Of a stretch of DNA of 64,000 nt, positions 1 to 14,521 are shown piece after piece. Both the position numbers and the translations under genes were made by a program. Origin of the DNA: Sphingobium indicum B90A (GTDB lineage: Bacteria > Pseudomonadota > Alphaproteobacteria > Sphingomonadales > Sphingomonadaceae); the NCBI RefSeq assembly GCF_000264945.2, contig NZ_CP013070.1:1550001-1614000 (forward strand), in the 5' to 3' direction. Under the pieces are notes generated by a model. The model was not told where the DNA came from, made no database searches, and was given only the letters and a program-made list of their open reading frames with translations. How positions within the stretch are numbered: the first letter of the stretch is position 1; every line of letters begins with the position of its first letter.

Positions 1-1127
<1,127 letters not shown>

Positions 1128-1183
1128 TCGCGTCCCTGCCCATTGACGGACGATAAGGCCCCGGCGCCGGGGCGGAGGATATC

Positions 1184-1540
1184 TTGACCCAAGAGCCCCT
1201 GCAGAACGAGGCACAGCAAGAGTCCGTGCGGGACGTCTTCGCGCGCCTGTACAGCGACGGGCGGGCCTATGCGGAAGCGGAAGCCGAACGGCAGAAGCTG
1301 CGCGCCGGCATCATCGGCGCAGGGGTCCGCGACGCGCTGATCTTCGCGACGGCGGGCGTCATGCTTGTCTTCGCGGCGATCGTCGCCGGGCTGGTGGGCG
1401 TCATATTGGCGTTGTCGCCCCTTGTCGGGCCGGGCTGGGCGGCGGCGGCGGTGTTCGGCGGCGCGCTGGTCGTCGCGCTGCTGCTGCTGCTGGTCGCGAA
1501 GGGGCGCATCGGCCGGATGAGGAAGGCGGTGAAGCCGTGA
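1184..1540 (+). CDS. Phage holin-X family (PF07332-like) small membrane protein
   Basis: Predicted 118 residues with a TTG start at 1184, supported by GGAGGAT upstream. An amphipathic N-terminal helix (FARLYSDGRAYAEAEAERQKL) precedes two strong membrane segments at about 50-75 and 80-105, and the tail is basic. This is the layout of the putative Actinobacterial Holin-X family, which despite its name is widespread on chromosomes beside DUF883-type genes. The stop overlaps the GTG of the next gene by four bases (GTGA), so translation is probably coupled. There is no sign of phage genes nearby. Confidence 0.7.
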   Translation: MTQEPLQNEAQQESVRDVFARLYSDGRAYAEAEAERQKLRAGIIGAGVRDALIFATAGVMLVFAAIVAGLVGVILALSPLVGPGWAAAAVFGGALVVALLLLLVAKGRIGRMRKAVKP

Positions 1541-1860
1541 AGCGCGAGGAAGCCTATCGGGATGCGGCGGCGCGGGCGGATGCGCGCAAGGCCGCGCTCC
1601 TCTCCAGCGCCCTTGCGGCCAAGGCGCGCGTCGCCCCCGCCCGGCTCAAGCAGGACGCGAAGGACAAGGCGACGGAAACGCTGACGGGCGGGGCCGCCCA
1701 CGCCGCTGCCCAGATCCGGCGGCGGCCGGCCGCGAGCGCGGCGGCGGCCGGCGCGCTCGCCCTCTATTTGCTGCGCCGTCCGCTGGGGGCACTTTTCCGG
1801 CGGATATACGTTCGGATAAGCAACCGCACAGAAGAGATTTCGGAGACTGACGATGGCTGA
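1537..1860 (+). CDS. Small Ala/Arg-rich protein with one hydrophobic segment
   Basis: Predicted 107 residues, GTG start inside the stop of the preceding gene. Residues 1-60 are alanine- and lysine-rich helix. A short hydrophobic stretch follows (AASAAAAGALALYLLRRPLGALF), then a polar tail. I recognise no named family. Its position between a holin-X gene and a DUF883-like gene, with overlaps on both sides (4 and 8 bases), indicates the products are made together. The location is probably the inner membrane. Confidence 0.55.
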   Translation: MKREEAYRDAAARADARKAALLSSALAAKARVAPARLKQDAKDKATETLTGGAAHAAAQIRRRPAASAAAAGALALYLLRRPLGALFRRIYVRISNRTEEISETDDG

Positions 1861-2440
1861 CATCCGCACTCAACTCACCCGCGCCCGCGAGGCGGCGAAC
1901 GACATTGCCGGGACCGCGTCCGGCAAGTTCCGCGGCACGGCGGATCGCGCGCGGGAAAGCGCCGGCGACCTTATCCAGACCGGCCGCGAAAAGGCCGGCG
2001 ACGCCTATGCGGATGCGCGGGACAGGTCGCAGCGGATCGCGGCCCGCGCCAATGAGATCGTCCAGGAACATCCCATCGCCGCCGTTGCGGGCGCCGTGGC
2101 GGCCGGGGCCGTCATCGCCTGGATGTTTCCCAGGAGCCGCGCCGCGATGAAGGCCCTGCCCGCCCTTGCCACGAGCGCGGGCACCAGGGTGCTGGAAGCG
2201 GCGCTGGCCGCCAAGGCCGTGGCGGCGGAAAATGCGGAAAGCCTGCGCGCCAACGCCGGTGAAGCGCTGCACAATGCGGCCGAGGGAACGAAGGAAGCGG
2301 CGGCATCGGCCCGCGACACCGTGGCGTCGGCCGATCTGGGCGCGAAGGCGTCGCGCCTTGCCGACGACGTCGCGGCGCTGGTGGCCGCCAAGGTCGATGC
2401 CCTTAGCGAAGCGGTAAAGGCGCGGTTGCCGAAAAGCTGA
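1853..2440 (+). CDS. DUF883/ElaB-YqjD-like membrane-anchored helical protein
   Basis: Predicted 195 residues. The N-terminal half is a heptad-like, Ala/Arg-rich helix (REAANDIAGTASGKFRG) leading to NEIVQEHPIAAVAGAVAAG, a glycine/alanine membrane segment at about 65-85. The VxExP-A-G junction is typical of the DUF883 family. The C-terminal 100 residues are a second long alanine-rich amphipathic helix, longer than in ElaB or YqjD. The start overlaps the preceding gene by eight bases. A stress-related role is inferred from the family only. Confidence 0.65.
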   Translation: MADIRTQLTRAREAANDIAGTASGKFRGTADRARESAGDLIQTGREKAGDAYADARDRSQRIAARANEIVQEHPIAAVAGAVAAGAVIAWMFPRSRAAMKALPALATSAGTRVLEAALAAKAVAAENAESLRANAGEALHNAAEGTKEAAASARDTVASADLGAKASRLADDVAALVAAKVDALSEAVKARLPKS

Positions 2441-2545
2441 TCGCGCCGCCGCCAAAAGCATGCCGGTCCGACCGCCTGCCCCCTTGGACGGGTGCGGGCG
2501 GCCTGCTAGGGTATGGGTTCACCGAACGGGAGAACATAAGATACC

Positions 2546-2767
2546 ATGAGCAAGCTGCACCTTGTAATGGGCGGTCGCGTCAAAAATCCCCAGACGCTGG
2601 ATTTCGAAGATCTGAACTCGATCGAACTGGTCGGGGTCTATCCCGATTATGCCGCCGCCGAAAATGCCTGGCGCGGCGCGGCGCAGCGGACGGTCGACGA
2701 TGCGGAGATGCGCTATGTGATCGTGCACCTGCACCGGCTGCTGGAACCCGACCTGCCCAGCGGTTGA
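2546..2767 (+). CDS. DUF4170 family small protein
   Basis: Predicted 73 residues. The sequence MSKLHLVMGGRVKNPQTLDF, a central VGVYPDYAAAENAWRGAAQ and YVIVHLHRLLEP matches the compact alphaproteobacterial DUF4170 family, cytoplasmic proteins of unknown function. The gene has its own GGGAGAAC ribosome binding site. It is separated by 105 bp from the gene upstream and converges on the rhomboid gene. No catalytic motif is visible. Confidence 0.75.
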   Translation: MSKLHLVMGGRVKNPQTLDFEDLNSIELVGVYPDYAAAENAWRGAAQRTVDDAEMRYVIVHLHRLLEPDLPSG

Positions 2768-2802
2768 GGACCGGGAAAGCGGGCGCTGCTGAAATCAGAC
2801 CT

Positions 2803-3462
2803 TCAGGAAAAGGGCTGGGGACGCTTGCGGAAACGCCAGCGCAGCAGCGGCCGCGTCAGCACCAGCCCCACCAAAAAGCCGCCGATATGCGCGGCGATCG
2901 CGATCCGGCCTATGTCGCCCAGACCCTGGGCCGTGGCGAAACCGATCATCAGTTGGAGCGCGATCCAGCTCGCCGCCAGCCAGAGCAGGCGGACCAGATT
3001 GGCCGACACCGGCCCTACGCGCCGGACCTTCTGCTGGCTGTAAAGCAGCGCATAGGTGGCGATGATCGCCGATATCGCGCCGCTGGCGCCCACCATCGGA
3101 CTGGTGGAGTGCGGATCGATCGCCCATTGCAGCGCCGTCGCGCCATAGGCTCCCGCGATATAGAGCAGCAGCGTCCCGCCCTTGTCCAGCACATGCTCCA
3201 CCTGCCGCCCGCAAAAGACGAACATGAACAGGTTGAAGCCGATATGCAGCCAGTTGGCGTGGACGAGCGTGCAACTGATCGGCGTCAGCCAGAACGGCAC
3301 CGCCGCCATGCCGGCCAGCAGCGCGCCATCCTCCACCCGCGCCGGGATGAACCCGGCGATGATGGCGGCATTGTCGACCTGCCCCGTCAGATAGAGCAGG
3401 AGAAACGCGGCGAAGCTTATCGCCGCGATCCCGTTCGTCATGCGGCCGGCAGGCAGTTTCAC
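2803..3462 (-). CDS. Rhomboid family intramembrane serine protease
   Basis: Predicted 219 residues with about six membrane helices. The catalytic serine lies in GASG (Ser127) and the paired histidine in AAHIGGFLVG (His192). The HxxxxHxxxN motif of helix 2 is present as HANWLHIGFN (68-77). These are the defining residues of an active rhomboid, which cleaves membrane-spanning substrates in the inner membrane. The start is a GTG at 3462, seven bases after the greA stop. An ATG at 3441 (MTNGIAAIS) is an equal alternative, since neither has a clear ribosome binding site. Probably co-transcribed with greA. Confidence 0.88.
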   Translation of the reverse strand: MKLPAGRMTNGIAAISFAAFLLLYLTGQVDNAAIIAGFIPARVEDGALLAGMAAVPFWLTPISCTLVHANWLHIGFNLFMFVFCGRQVEHVLDKGGTLLLYIAGAYGATALQWAIDPHSTSPMVGASGAISAIIATYALLYSQQKVRRVGPVSANLVRLLWLAASWIALQLMIGFATAQGLGDIGRIAIAAHIGGFLVGLVLTRPLLRWRFRKRPQPFS

Positions 3463-3469
3463 GGATGGA

Positions 3470-3946
3470 TCAGATGAAATCGATCTTGTCGACCAGGTAG
3501 AATTTGTCGCCCGACGGCACCGACACTTCGACTTCCTCGCCGATCTGGCGGCCGATCAGCGCGCGGCCAAGCGGGCTGTTATAGCTGATCATGCCGACCT
3601 TGGCGTCCGCCTCGGCCTGGCCGACGATCTGGTACTTCACCGGCTTGTCGTCCTCGTCGAGCAGGGTGACGGTCGCGCCGAACACGACCTTGTCGCCCGA
3701 AAGCGTCCTGGGATCGATGATCTGGGCGCGCGACAGCTTGTCTTCCAGATCGGCAATGGTGGCTTCGACCTGGCCCTGACGCTCCTTGGCGGCGTGATAT
3801 TCGGCATTTTCCGACAGGTCGCCGTGCGCGCGGGCTTCTTCGATGGCGTCCACGATCAACGGCCGCTCGGCCTTCAATTCGCGGAGCTGCTCGCTGAGCT
3901 TGTCATAGCCCATCTGCAGCATCGGCATCTTCTCGACGGTCGCCAT
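3470..3946 (-). CDS. greA: Transcription elongation factor GreA
   Basis: Predicted 158 residues, the normal GreA length. It stimulates cleavage of backtracked RNA by RNA polymerase. The N-terminal coiled coil carries the acidic tip ([20 protein letters not shown]), including the Asp and Glu that coordinate magnesium. The C-terminal FKBP-like domain has [18 protein letters not shown]. The start [17 protein letters not shown] at 3946 is chosen over further upstream in-frame codons because it gives the family N-terminus. It follows carB by 81 bp and precedes the rhomboid gene. Confidence 0.96.
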   Translation of the reverse strand: MATVEKMPMLQMGYDKLSEQLRELKAERPLIVDAIEEARAHGDLSENAEYHAAKERQGQVEATIADLEDKLSRAQIIDPRTLSGDKVVFGATVTLLDEDDKPVKYQIVGQAEADAKVGMISYNSPLGRALIGRQIGEEVEVSVPSGDKFYLVDKIDFI

Positions 3947-4027
3947 TCTTGCAAATCCTTCGTCAAAACTTCCCTTTGGCGGCCCCCACCCTGGGGCCGC
4001 CCGCAGCATGCTTCCTTGTGCAGGGGA

Positions 4028-7363
<3,336 letters not shown>

Positions 7364-7365
7364 TG

Positions 7366-7767
7366 TTATTGCTCTGTTTCCAAAAAGATGACGCGGGCGT
7401 GATAGTTGGTGAGGCGGTCCCACTGTTGCAGGCACGCAACTTGGAGCCGGACCTCTTTCTTCTGTTCGGCGGACAGACCCAGCAGAGGCGCGTATCGTAA
7501 CGTGCCATCGATGCCAGGAGTCATCCTGTTGTATAAGCGATTGTCGATCCCGCACGTTTTGACAGCGTCCGCCAGACTCGTTGTCACCTGCAGACTGCTT
7601 GTGCGATCATCTGTCGGCCCCGGATCGACAGCCTTTAACTCGGGCAATGCGGTGTTAGAAGTAGCCGGACTATTACAAGCGGCGGCACTCAAAAGCATCG
7701 CCGTTGCCACCGCTCGGCGCCGGGCAAGGCTTGGTGGTGATACTAGACGTTTTAAGAGGATGCTCAA
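7366..7767 (-). CDS. Putative small lipoprotein between rraB-like and carB
   Basis: About 133 residues if it starts at the TTG at 7767, which overlaps the TGA of the preceding gene (TTGA). An in-frame ATG at 7794 is the alternative and would overlap that gene by 31 bases. The N-terminus is basic ([14 protein letters not shown]), then hydrophobic, ending at a lipobox (AMLLSAAAC), so the mature protein is probably lipid-anchored. The rest has two further cysteines ([16 protein letters not shown]) and no family I recognise. Base composition is lower in GC than in the car genes around it. Function unknown. Confidence 0.6.
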   Translation of the reverse strand: MSILLKRLVSPPSLARRRAVATAMLLSAAACNSPATSNTALPELKAVDPGPTDDRTSSLQVTTSLADAVKTCGIDNRLYNRMTPGIDGTLRYAPLLGLSAEQKKEVRLQVACLQQWDRLTNYHARVIFLETEQ

Positions 7768-8132
7768 TGCACGCCCCCAGTCCGGGCCTCGCAACCCCAG
7801 CCGTCATATTCGACGCCACAGAGGATTTCGATCTGGAGGCATTTCTTCGTCAGTGCGCGGATCGACTGTTCATCGACGGGCTGCTCGCATTCGAGGAACA
7901 GGAACAGGTCGCCATCCTCATCCTCTTCGCGGTCCAGTTCGACGAAGCCGAACTGGCTGGCGATGGTCAGGACGCGCTCGAAATCCTTTTCGCTGCCCTT
8001 GAAGCTGACATCGACCGGGCGCGCGATGCGCGCCACATCGCCATTCGCCGCGAGATTGGCGAGGACGGCCTTGTCCGCCTCCCACTCTGCTGCGAGGCGG
8101 CTTTCGTCAACCGGGGGCAGGTTGAGGCTCAC
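7764..8132 (-). CDS. RraB-like ribonuclease E inhibitor family protein
   Basis: Predicted 122 residues with a GTG start overlapping the carA stop by four bases (GTGA). The layout matches the RraB family fold: DEWEADKAVLANLAANGD-like N-terminus, then VDVSFKGSEKDFERVL, ASQFGFVELDREEDEDGDLFLFLECEQ, and C-terminal YDGWGCEA. Family members bind RNase E and reduce its activity, or are uncharacterised relatives. Position between carA and carB suggests co-expression with carbamoyl phosphate synthesis. Regulation of RNA decay by this protein is inference from the family. Confidence 0.8.
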   Translation of the reverse strand: MSLNLPPVDESRLAAEWEADKAVLANLAANGDVARIARPVDVSFKGSEKDFERVLTIASQFGFVELDREEDEDGDLFLFLECEQPVDEQSIRALTKKCLQIEILCGVEYDGWGCEARTGGVH

Positions 8133-9298
8133 TTAAGCTCCTCAACAAACCGCTGGAACAGGTAGAAGCTGTCCTGCGGGCCGGGCGAGGCTTCGGGGTG
8201 GTACTGGACCGAGAAAGCCTTCCTATCCGTTAGTTCGATGCCGCAATTGCTGCCGTCGAAGAGCGACACATGGGTCGGCTTCACGTTGGCGGGCAGCGTG
8301 TCGCTGTCGACCGCGAAGCCGTGGTTCATCGAGGTGATCTCGACCAGACCATCGGACAGGCGCTTGACCGGGTGGTTGGCGCCGCGATGGCCCTGGTGCA
8401 TCTTGATGGTCTTCGCTCCGGCGGCGAGCGCCAGCATCTGGTGGCCGAGGCAGATGCCGAAGATTGGCTTGCCGGCTTCCAGCACCTTCCGGATCACCGG
8501 CACGGCATATTCGCCGGTTGCGGCCGGATCGCCGGGGCCGTTGGAGAGGAAGACGCCGTCGGGATTCTGCTCCATCACCTGTTCGAAGCTGGCGGTGGCG
8601 GGCAGGACGGTGACGCGGGCGCCGGCCTTTACGAGGTTGCGGAAGATGTTGTTCTTCGCGCCATAATCGATGGCGACGACATGAGGGCGCTCTTCACCGG
8701 CTTCATCGAGGCCGTAGCCGAAGCCCAGCTTCCACACGCCGTCCTTCCACAGGCGGCTTTCCTTGGCGGAGACTTCGATGGCGAGGTCCATACCCTCCAG
8801 ACCCGGCCAGGCGGCGGCCTTGTTGGCGAGCGCTTCGATGTCGAACCGCCCCTCCGGATCGTGCGCGATCACGACATTGGGCGCGCCCTTCAGGCGGATC
8901 ATGCGGGTCAGGGCGCGGGTGTCGACCCCGGAAAGGCCGATGCGGCCATTTTCCTTCATCCACTGGTCGAAGGGTTCGACATTGCGGAAATTGCTGGGTT
9001 CCGTGACGTCCTGCCGCACGACGCAGCCCAGCGCGTGGGGCAGGTCTGCCTCCACATCGTCCAGGTTGGTGCCGACATTGCCGATATGCGGGAAGGTGAA
9101 GGTGACGATCTGGCCCGCATAGCTGGGGTCGGTCATCACTTCCTGATAGCCGGTCATCGCCGTGTTGAAGCAAAGCTCGCCCACCGCATCGCCGACAGCG
9201 CCGAAACCGCGGCCGAACACCGCCGAGCCATCGGCGAAAACCAATAACCCTGTCGCTCCTTTGGGCACAATGAGGGTCTTGGCGTTCGCCATGGTCAT
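8129..9298 (-). CDS. carA: Carbamoyl-phosphate synthase small (glutaminase) subunit
   Basis: Predicted 389 residues. Hydrolyses glutamine and feeds ammonia to CarB. The N-terminal domain has FNTAMTGYQEVMTDPSYAGQ. The C-terminal class I amidotransferase domain has the nucleophile elbow FGICLGHQML with its cysteine, and the catalytic histidine and glutamate in SVQYHPEASPGP. Both ATGs at 9298 and 9292 are possible; the first is preceded by AAAGGACGAT and is preferred. It heads the minus-strand run ending with the rhomboid gene. The region 9299-9445 is shared with the divergent yqeY-like gene. Confidence 0.96.
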   Translation of the reverse strand: MTMANAKTLIVPKGATGLLVFADGSAVFGRGFGAVGDAVGELCFNTAMTGYQEVMTDPSYAGQIVTFTFPHIGNVGTNLDDVEADLPHALGCVVRQDVTEPSNFRNVEPFDQWMKENGRIGLSGVDTRALTRMIRLKGAPNVVIAHDPEGRFDIEALANKAAAWPGLEGMDLAIEVSAKESRLWKDGVWKLGFGYGLDEAGEERPHVVAIDYGAKNNIFRNLVKAGARVTVLPATASFEQVMEQNPDGVFLSNGPGDPAATGEYAVPVIRKVLEAGKPIFGICLGHQMLALAAGAKTIKMHQGHRGANHPVKRLSDGLVEITSMNHGFAVDSDTLPANVKPTHVSLFDGSNCGIELTDRKAFSVQYHPEASPGPQDSFYLFQRFVEELK

Positions 9299-9445
9299 AT
9301 CGTCCTTTATGCTTTTGCGGGAACCCGTCTGAAGCGGGTTAAACGGCCGGTCACCTATGCGGGTGAGGCCGCCGGGTCAACTCCTGTTAAAAATCTCTTT
9401 TGGCGTTATATCTGGACCTTTCCGGAAGAGACAGGATTCATTCGC
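9299..9445. promoter_or_regulatory. Divergent promoter region carA / yqeY-like
   Basis: These 147 bases separate divergent genes. The stretch 9384-9412 is AT-richer than the rest. It offers a weak plus-strand pair, CTGTTA, 17 bases, then TATATC, ahead of the yqeY-like gene. The match to the sigma-70 consensus is poor (3/6 and 4/6). No pyrimidine- or arginine-type operator was recognised for carA. Confidence 0.3.
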
Positions 9446-9898
9446 ATGATTCGCGACGAGATCAAAAGCGCCCAGGTCGCCGCCATGAAGGCCGGGGAGA
9501 AGGATCGGCTGGCCGCCGTGCGCCTGATCCTGGCGAAGCTGAAGGACCGCGACATAGAGCTGCGCACCGCGACCACCGTGCCGGATGACGACACGGTCGT
9601 TGTCGAGGTGCTCCAGAAGATGGCGAAGCAGCGGCGCGAATCCATCGAGATGTTCAGGAATGGCGGGCGCGACGAGCTGGCGGCGAAGGAGCAGGCGGAG
9701 CTGGACGTGATCGACAGCTTCCTGCCGCAGCAGTTGAGCGAGGATGAGACCAAGGCCGCTATCGAGGGGATCAAGGCGGAGGTGGGCGCCGCGAGCGTCA
9801 AGGATATGGGCAAGGTCATGGCCGTGCTGAAGGAACGGCACGGGTCGGTGATCGATATGAGCAAGGCCAGCGGGTTGGTGAAGGCGGCACTTTCTTAA
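9446..9898 (+). CDS. GatB/YqeY domain-containing protein
   Basis: Predicted 150 residues, the usual YqeY length. The sequence MIRDEIKSAQVAAMKAGEKDRLAAVRLILAKLK-like opening is typical, followed by QKMAKQRRESIEMF and a C-terminal half with IDSFLPQQLSEDE and GAASVKDMGKVMAVLKERHG. This domain forms the tRNA-binding tail of GatB and also occurs alone, as here. The free protein is thought to be tRNA-associated, but its role is not settled. It lies upstream of dnaG in the same direction, with a GIY-YIG gene between. Confidence 0.93.
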   Translation: MIRDEIKSAQVAAMKAGEKDRLAAVRLILAKLKDRDIELRTATTVPDDDTVVVEVLQKMAKQRRESIEMFRNGGRDELAAKEQAELDVIDSFLPQQLSEDETKAAIEGIKAEVGAASVKDMGKVMAVLKERHGSVIDMSKASGLVKAALS

Positions 9899-9946
9899 AG
9901 GGGTTTGGCGGGAGCGCGGCATTTTTGACCGCCTCCCTTATTCCGA

Positions 9947-10025
9947 CCCCCGTTCGTTTCGAGCGTAGTCGAGAAACGGAAAGCGGACACATATCGTTTC
10001 TCGACTTCGCTCGAAACGAACGGGG
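9947..10025. repeat. Dispersed inverted repeat, CGTTCGTTTCGAG family
   Basis: Two arms facing each other: CCGTTCGTTTCGAGCGTAGT on the left and its near-complement ending CTCGAAACGAACGGGG on the right, around a spacer of about 18 bases. Each arm also folds on itself (TCGAG with CTCGA). The same family recurs at 10356 and 57156 and, with altered core, at 57895, 59578 and 63786. It can form a strong hairpin in RNA. Confidence 0.85.
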
Positions 10026-10073
10026 TGAGCATGTGTGGCTCGACACGGGCGCTTGTTCCGGCATAATCAAATC

Positions 10074-10463
10074 ATGGCGTTCTGGACTTACATGCTGCGA
10101 TGCTCGGACGGGCGCTATTATACAGGGCATACCGACGATCTGGAGCATCGAATTGGGCAGCATCAGTCAGGGCAAGGGAGCCAGTTTACGCGCAGGCGTT
10201 TGCCGGTGACGCTCGTTTGGAGCGAGGCTTTTTCTTCGCGGATCGAAGCCTTGGAGGCGGAGCGGATCGTTGGCGGCTGGTCGCGCGCCAAGAAGGAAGC
10301 AATGATAGCGGGGAATTGGTCTTCAGTGTCTCATTTCGCCCGGCCGCCGCGTGAGCGTTTCTCGACCTCGGCCTGTCCTGAGCGCCTGCCTTCGCAGGCA
10401 GTCGAAGGGCTCGAAACGAACGGGTGTGGGGGAGATGAATTCAGGGGCGAGGATGCCAGCTAA
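10074..10463 (+). CDS. GIY-YIG nuclease family protein with repeat-derived tail
   Basis: Predicted 129 residues. Residues 1 to about 85 are a stand-alone GIY-YIG domain of the small UPF0213/YhbQ type: TYMLRCSDGRYYTGHTDDLE, HRIGQHQSGQGSQFT and a late Glu (EALEAERIVGGWSRAKK). Family members are structure-specific nucleases of uncertain role. From about residue 95 the reading frame runs through an inverted-repeat element (10356-10424) and stops only at 10461. This makes about 35 low-complexity tail residues that look foreign to the family. The start ATG at 10074 gives the family N-terminus. Confidence 0.8.
   Translation: MAFWTYMLRCSDGRYYTGHTDDLEHRIGQHQSGQGSQFTRRRLPVTLVWSEAFSSRIEALEAERIVGGWSRAKKEAMIAGNWSSVSHFARPPRERFSTSACPERLPSQAVEGLETNGCGGDEFRGEDAS
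10356..10424. repeat. Dispersed inverted repeat inside the GIY-YIG reading frame
   Basis: Left arm begins CGTTTCTCGACCTCGG; right arm ends GGGCTCGAAACGAACGGG. The centre contains CTGCCTTCGCAGG, the core of a second repeat family also seen at 24940-25015. It belongs with the elements at 9947 and 57156. The element supplies the 3' coding sequence of the GIY-YIG gene. Confidence 0.8.
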
Positions 10464-10465
10464 GC

Positions 10466-12361
10466 ATGAGCCTATCCCCGGCCTTCCTTGATGAACTGCG
10501 CGCCCGCACCTCGCTGTCGACCCTGATCGGGCGGACGGTGAAGGTGCAGAAGGCGGGGCGCGAATATAAGGCCTGTTGCCCTTTCCATAACGAAAAGACG
10601 CCCAGCTTCACCATCAACGACGAAAAGGGCTTCTACCACTGTTTCGGCTGCGGGGCGCATGGCGACGCGATCTGCTGGATGACCGATCAGCGCGGCCTGC
10701 CCTTCATGGAGGCGGTGAAGGAACTGGCGCAGGCGGCGGGCATGGAGGTTCCCGCGCCCGATCCCCGCGCTGCCAAGCGGGCGGAGCAGGCCAAGGGGCT
10801 GCACGACGTCATGGCCGCGGCGCAGGGCTTTTTCGAGGAGCAGTTTGGCGGGATAAAGGGTGCGGAGGCGAGAGCCTATCTCCAGAAGCGGGGGATAAGC
10901 GCGGCGACCGCCAAGGCCTTCGGGTTCGGATTTTCCCCTGACGGGCGCGGGCGGCTGAAGGCGGCGCTCAAGGATTTCGGCGAGCCTCTGCTGATCGAGG
11001 CGGGATTGCTGATCGATCCCGATGGCGCGGAGCCGGACGGGGGTAGGAAACGCGACAGCTATGACCGTTTCCGCAGCCGGCTGATGCTGCCGATCCGGGA
11101 CATTCGCGGCCGGGTCATCGCCTTTGGCGGGCGCATATTGGGCGCGGGCGAGCCCAAATATCTGAACTCCCCCGACACGCCCCTCTTCGACAAGGGGCGG
11201 ACGCTCTACAATATCGACCGGGCATCCCCCGCCAGCCGCCAGACGGGGCGGATCATCGTCGTGGAGGGCTATATGGACGTGATCGCCCTCGCCCAGGCCG
11301 GCTTTGAGGAAGCGGTGGCGCCATTGGGCACCGCGCTGACCGAACATCAGATAGAGCGGCTCTGGAAGATGGCCGATGTGCCGATCCTCTGCTTCGACGG
11401 CGATTCGGCGGGGCAGAAGGCGGCGATCCGGGCGGCGACGCGCGCCTTGCCGCTGCTGCGGCCGGGGATGAGCCTGGCCTTCGCGACGCTGCCGGCAGGC
11501 AAAGACCCGGACGACCTGATTCGCGCCGAAGGGCCTGCCGCCATGGAAACGGTGCTGGGCGCGGCCGAACCGCTGGTCGAGCGGCTATGGAAATATGAAC
11601 GGGCCGCCGCGCCGCTGGACACGCCGGAACAGCGCGCCGCGCTCAAGCAGCGCCTTTCCGCGATCACCGACGCCATCGCCCATCCCGACGTGCGGGCGCA
11701 TTATGTCCACGCCTTTCGGGAACGCTATGACGCGCTGTTCTTTGCGCGGGCGGCATTCCAGCCCCGTCATCAGCGCGGCGGGAGCGGCGCCCGCTCCGGC
11801 TGGCAGCGCGACCGGCGGGGCAATTGGAAGCCCCCCCTTCCCCCCGCCGGAAGCGAGGCGCGGGCGATCGGCGCCAGCGGCATGGAGCAACGCCTGCTGC
11901 GCGCCGTGCTGGCCAGCCTGTTGCGGCATCCCGAACAGATTGCGCTGCATCGCGAGATGCTTGCGGGGCTTCGCATCGCCGACCCCGTGCTGGCGGAATT
12001 GCTGAACGCGATGATCGCCGCGTCGTTCGGCAAAGAAACAGTTGAAACCGATGGCCTCCTTACCATATTGGGGCAAGGTGAAGTGTATAATATGGCAAAG
12101 GGGATGCTCCGGGCCGACACGTTCACATTCACCCCCCACAGAAGCAAGGCCGACTCGGATCGCGTGCGGCGCGATCTGGACGAGGCGATTCGGGTGATGG
12201 CGCAGGGACCGGAGCTGGAGGCGGCGTTGGCGGAGGCCACCCGGCGGGCGACAGACGACCTCAACGAGGACAGCTTTGCCGAACAGCAAAGGGTCCGCCG
12301 GTTGAAGCTGGATCATGATCGCCGCCTGGCGGAACTGGCGCAGTCCGAAGATATTATATGA
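10466..12361 (+). CDS. dnaG: DNA primase
   Basis: Predicted 631 residues. Synthesises RNA primers for replication, working with DnaB at the fork. The N-terminal CHC2 zinc ribbon is intact (Cys38, His41, Cys59, Cys62). A central TOPRIM catalytic domain has IIVVEGYMDVIALAQAGF and CFDGDSAGQKAA. The C-terminal part, for DnaB binding, is divergent as usual. Between 12040 and 12140 the coding sequence is distinctly AT-richer than the rest and may carry an internal promoter for rpoD. Transcribed with rpoD, which starts 42 bases after the stop. Confidence 0.96.
   Translation: MSLSPAFLDELRARTSLSTLIGRTVKVQKAGREYKACCPFHNEKTPSFTINDEKGFYHCFGCGAHGDAICWMTDQRGLPFMEAVKELAQAAGMEVPAPDPRAAKRAEQAKGLHDVMAAAQGFFEEQFGGIKGAEARAYLQKRGISAATAKAFGFGFSPDGRGRLKAALKDFGEPLLIEAGLLIDPDGAEPDGGRKRDSYDRFRSRLMLPIRDIRGRVIAFGGRILGAGEPKYLNSPDTPLFDKGRTLYNIDRASPASRQTGRIIVVEGYMDVIALAQAGFEEAVAPLGTALTEHQIERLWKMADVPILCFDGDSAGQKAAIRAATRALPLLRPGMSLAFATLPAGKDPDDLIRAEGPAAMETVLGAAEPLVERLWKYERAAAPLDTPEQRAALKQRLSAITDAIAHPDVRAHYVHAFRERYDALFFARAAFQPRHQRGGSGARSGWQRDRRGNWKPPLPPAGSEARAIGASGMEQRLLRAVLASLLRHPEQIALHREMLAGLRIADPVLAELLNAMIAASFGKETVETDGLLTILGQGEVYNMAKGMLRADTFTFTPHRSKADSDRVRRDLDEAIRVMAQGPELEAALAEATRRATDDLNEDSFAEQQRVRRLKLDHDRRLAELAQSEDII
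12042..12091 (+). promoter_or_regulatory. Possible internal promoter(s) for rpoD within dnaG
   Basis: Inside the 3' part of dnaG a short AT-rich patch holds TTGAAA (12042-12047), 16 bases, then CATATT (12064-12069), and a separate TATAAT (12086-12091). The first pair resembles a housekeeping promoter. It also resembles a heat-shock one in the style of TTGAAA...CCATNT. Escherichia coli has a heat-shock promoter for rpoD inside dnaG, which makes the position suggestive. This is inference from pattern only. Confidence 0.3.
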
Positions 12362-12403
12362 TTGGATCGCCCCTTCACGGGGCGGCGGAATTAAGGCGAA
12401 TAA

Positions 12404-14449
<2,046 letters not shown>

Positions 14450-14493
14450 GGGCGTATCGGCAGGCCGAGGCCGGGATACGGCGGAATGATCCG

Positions 14494-14521
14494 AAAGGGC
14501 GGCTTTTGGCCGCCCTTTTTT
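14494..14521 (+). terminator. Rho-independent terminator after rpoD
   Basis: A perfect GC-rich stem, AAAGGGCGGC paired with GCCGCCCTTT around a four-base loop, runs directly into a T tract. It lies 44 bases after the rpoD stop and ends the dnaG-rpoD transcript. Confidence 0.92.

Noticed and set aside
1184..1540. Holin-X gene as a sign of a prophage
   Set aside because: No lysis, capsid, tail, integrase or repressor gene is nearby, and the family is common on chromosomes.
9947..10424. Repeats here as a CRISPR array
   Set aside because: The units are inverted, of different size, and not regularly spaced, and no cas gene is present.
10074..10463. GIY-YIG gene as a homing endonuclease
   Set aside because: It is a small stand-alone domain of the UPF0213 type, with no intron or intein around it.
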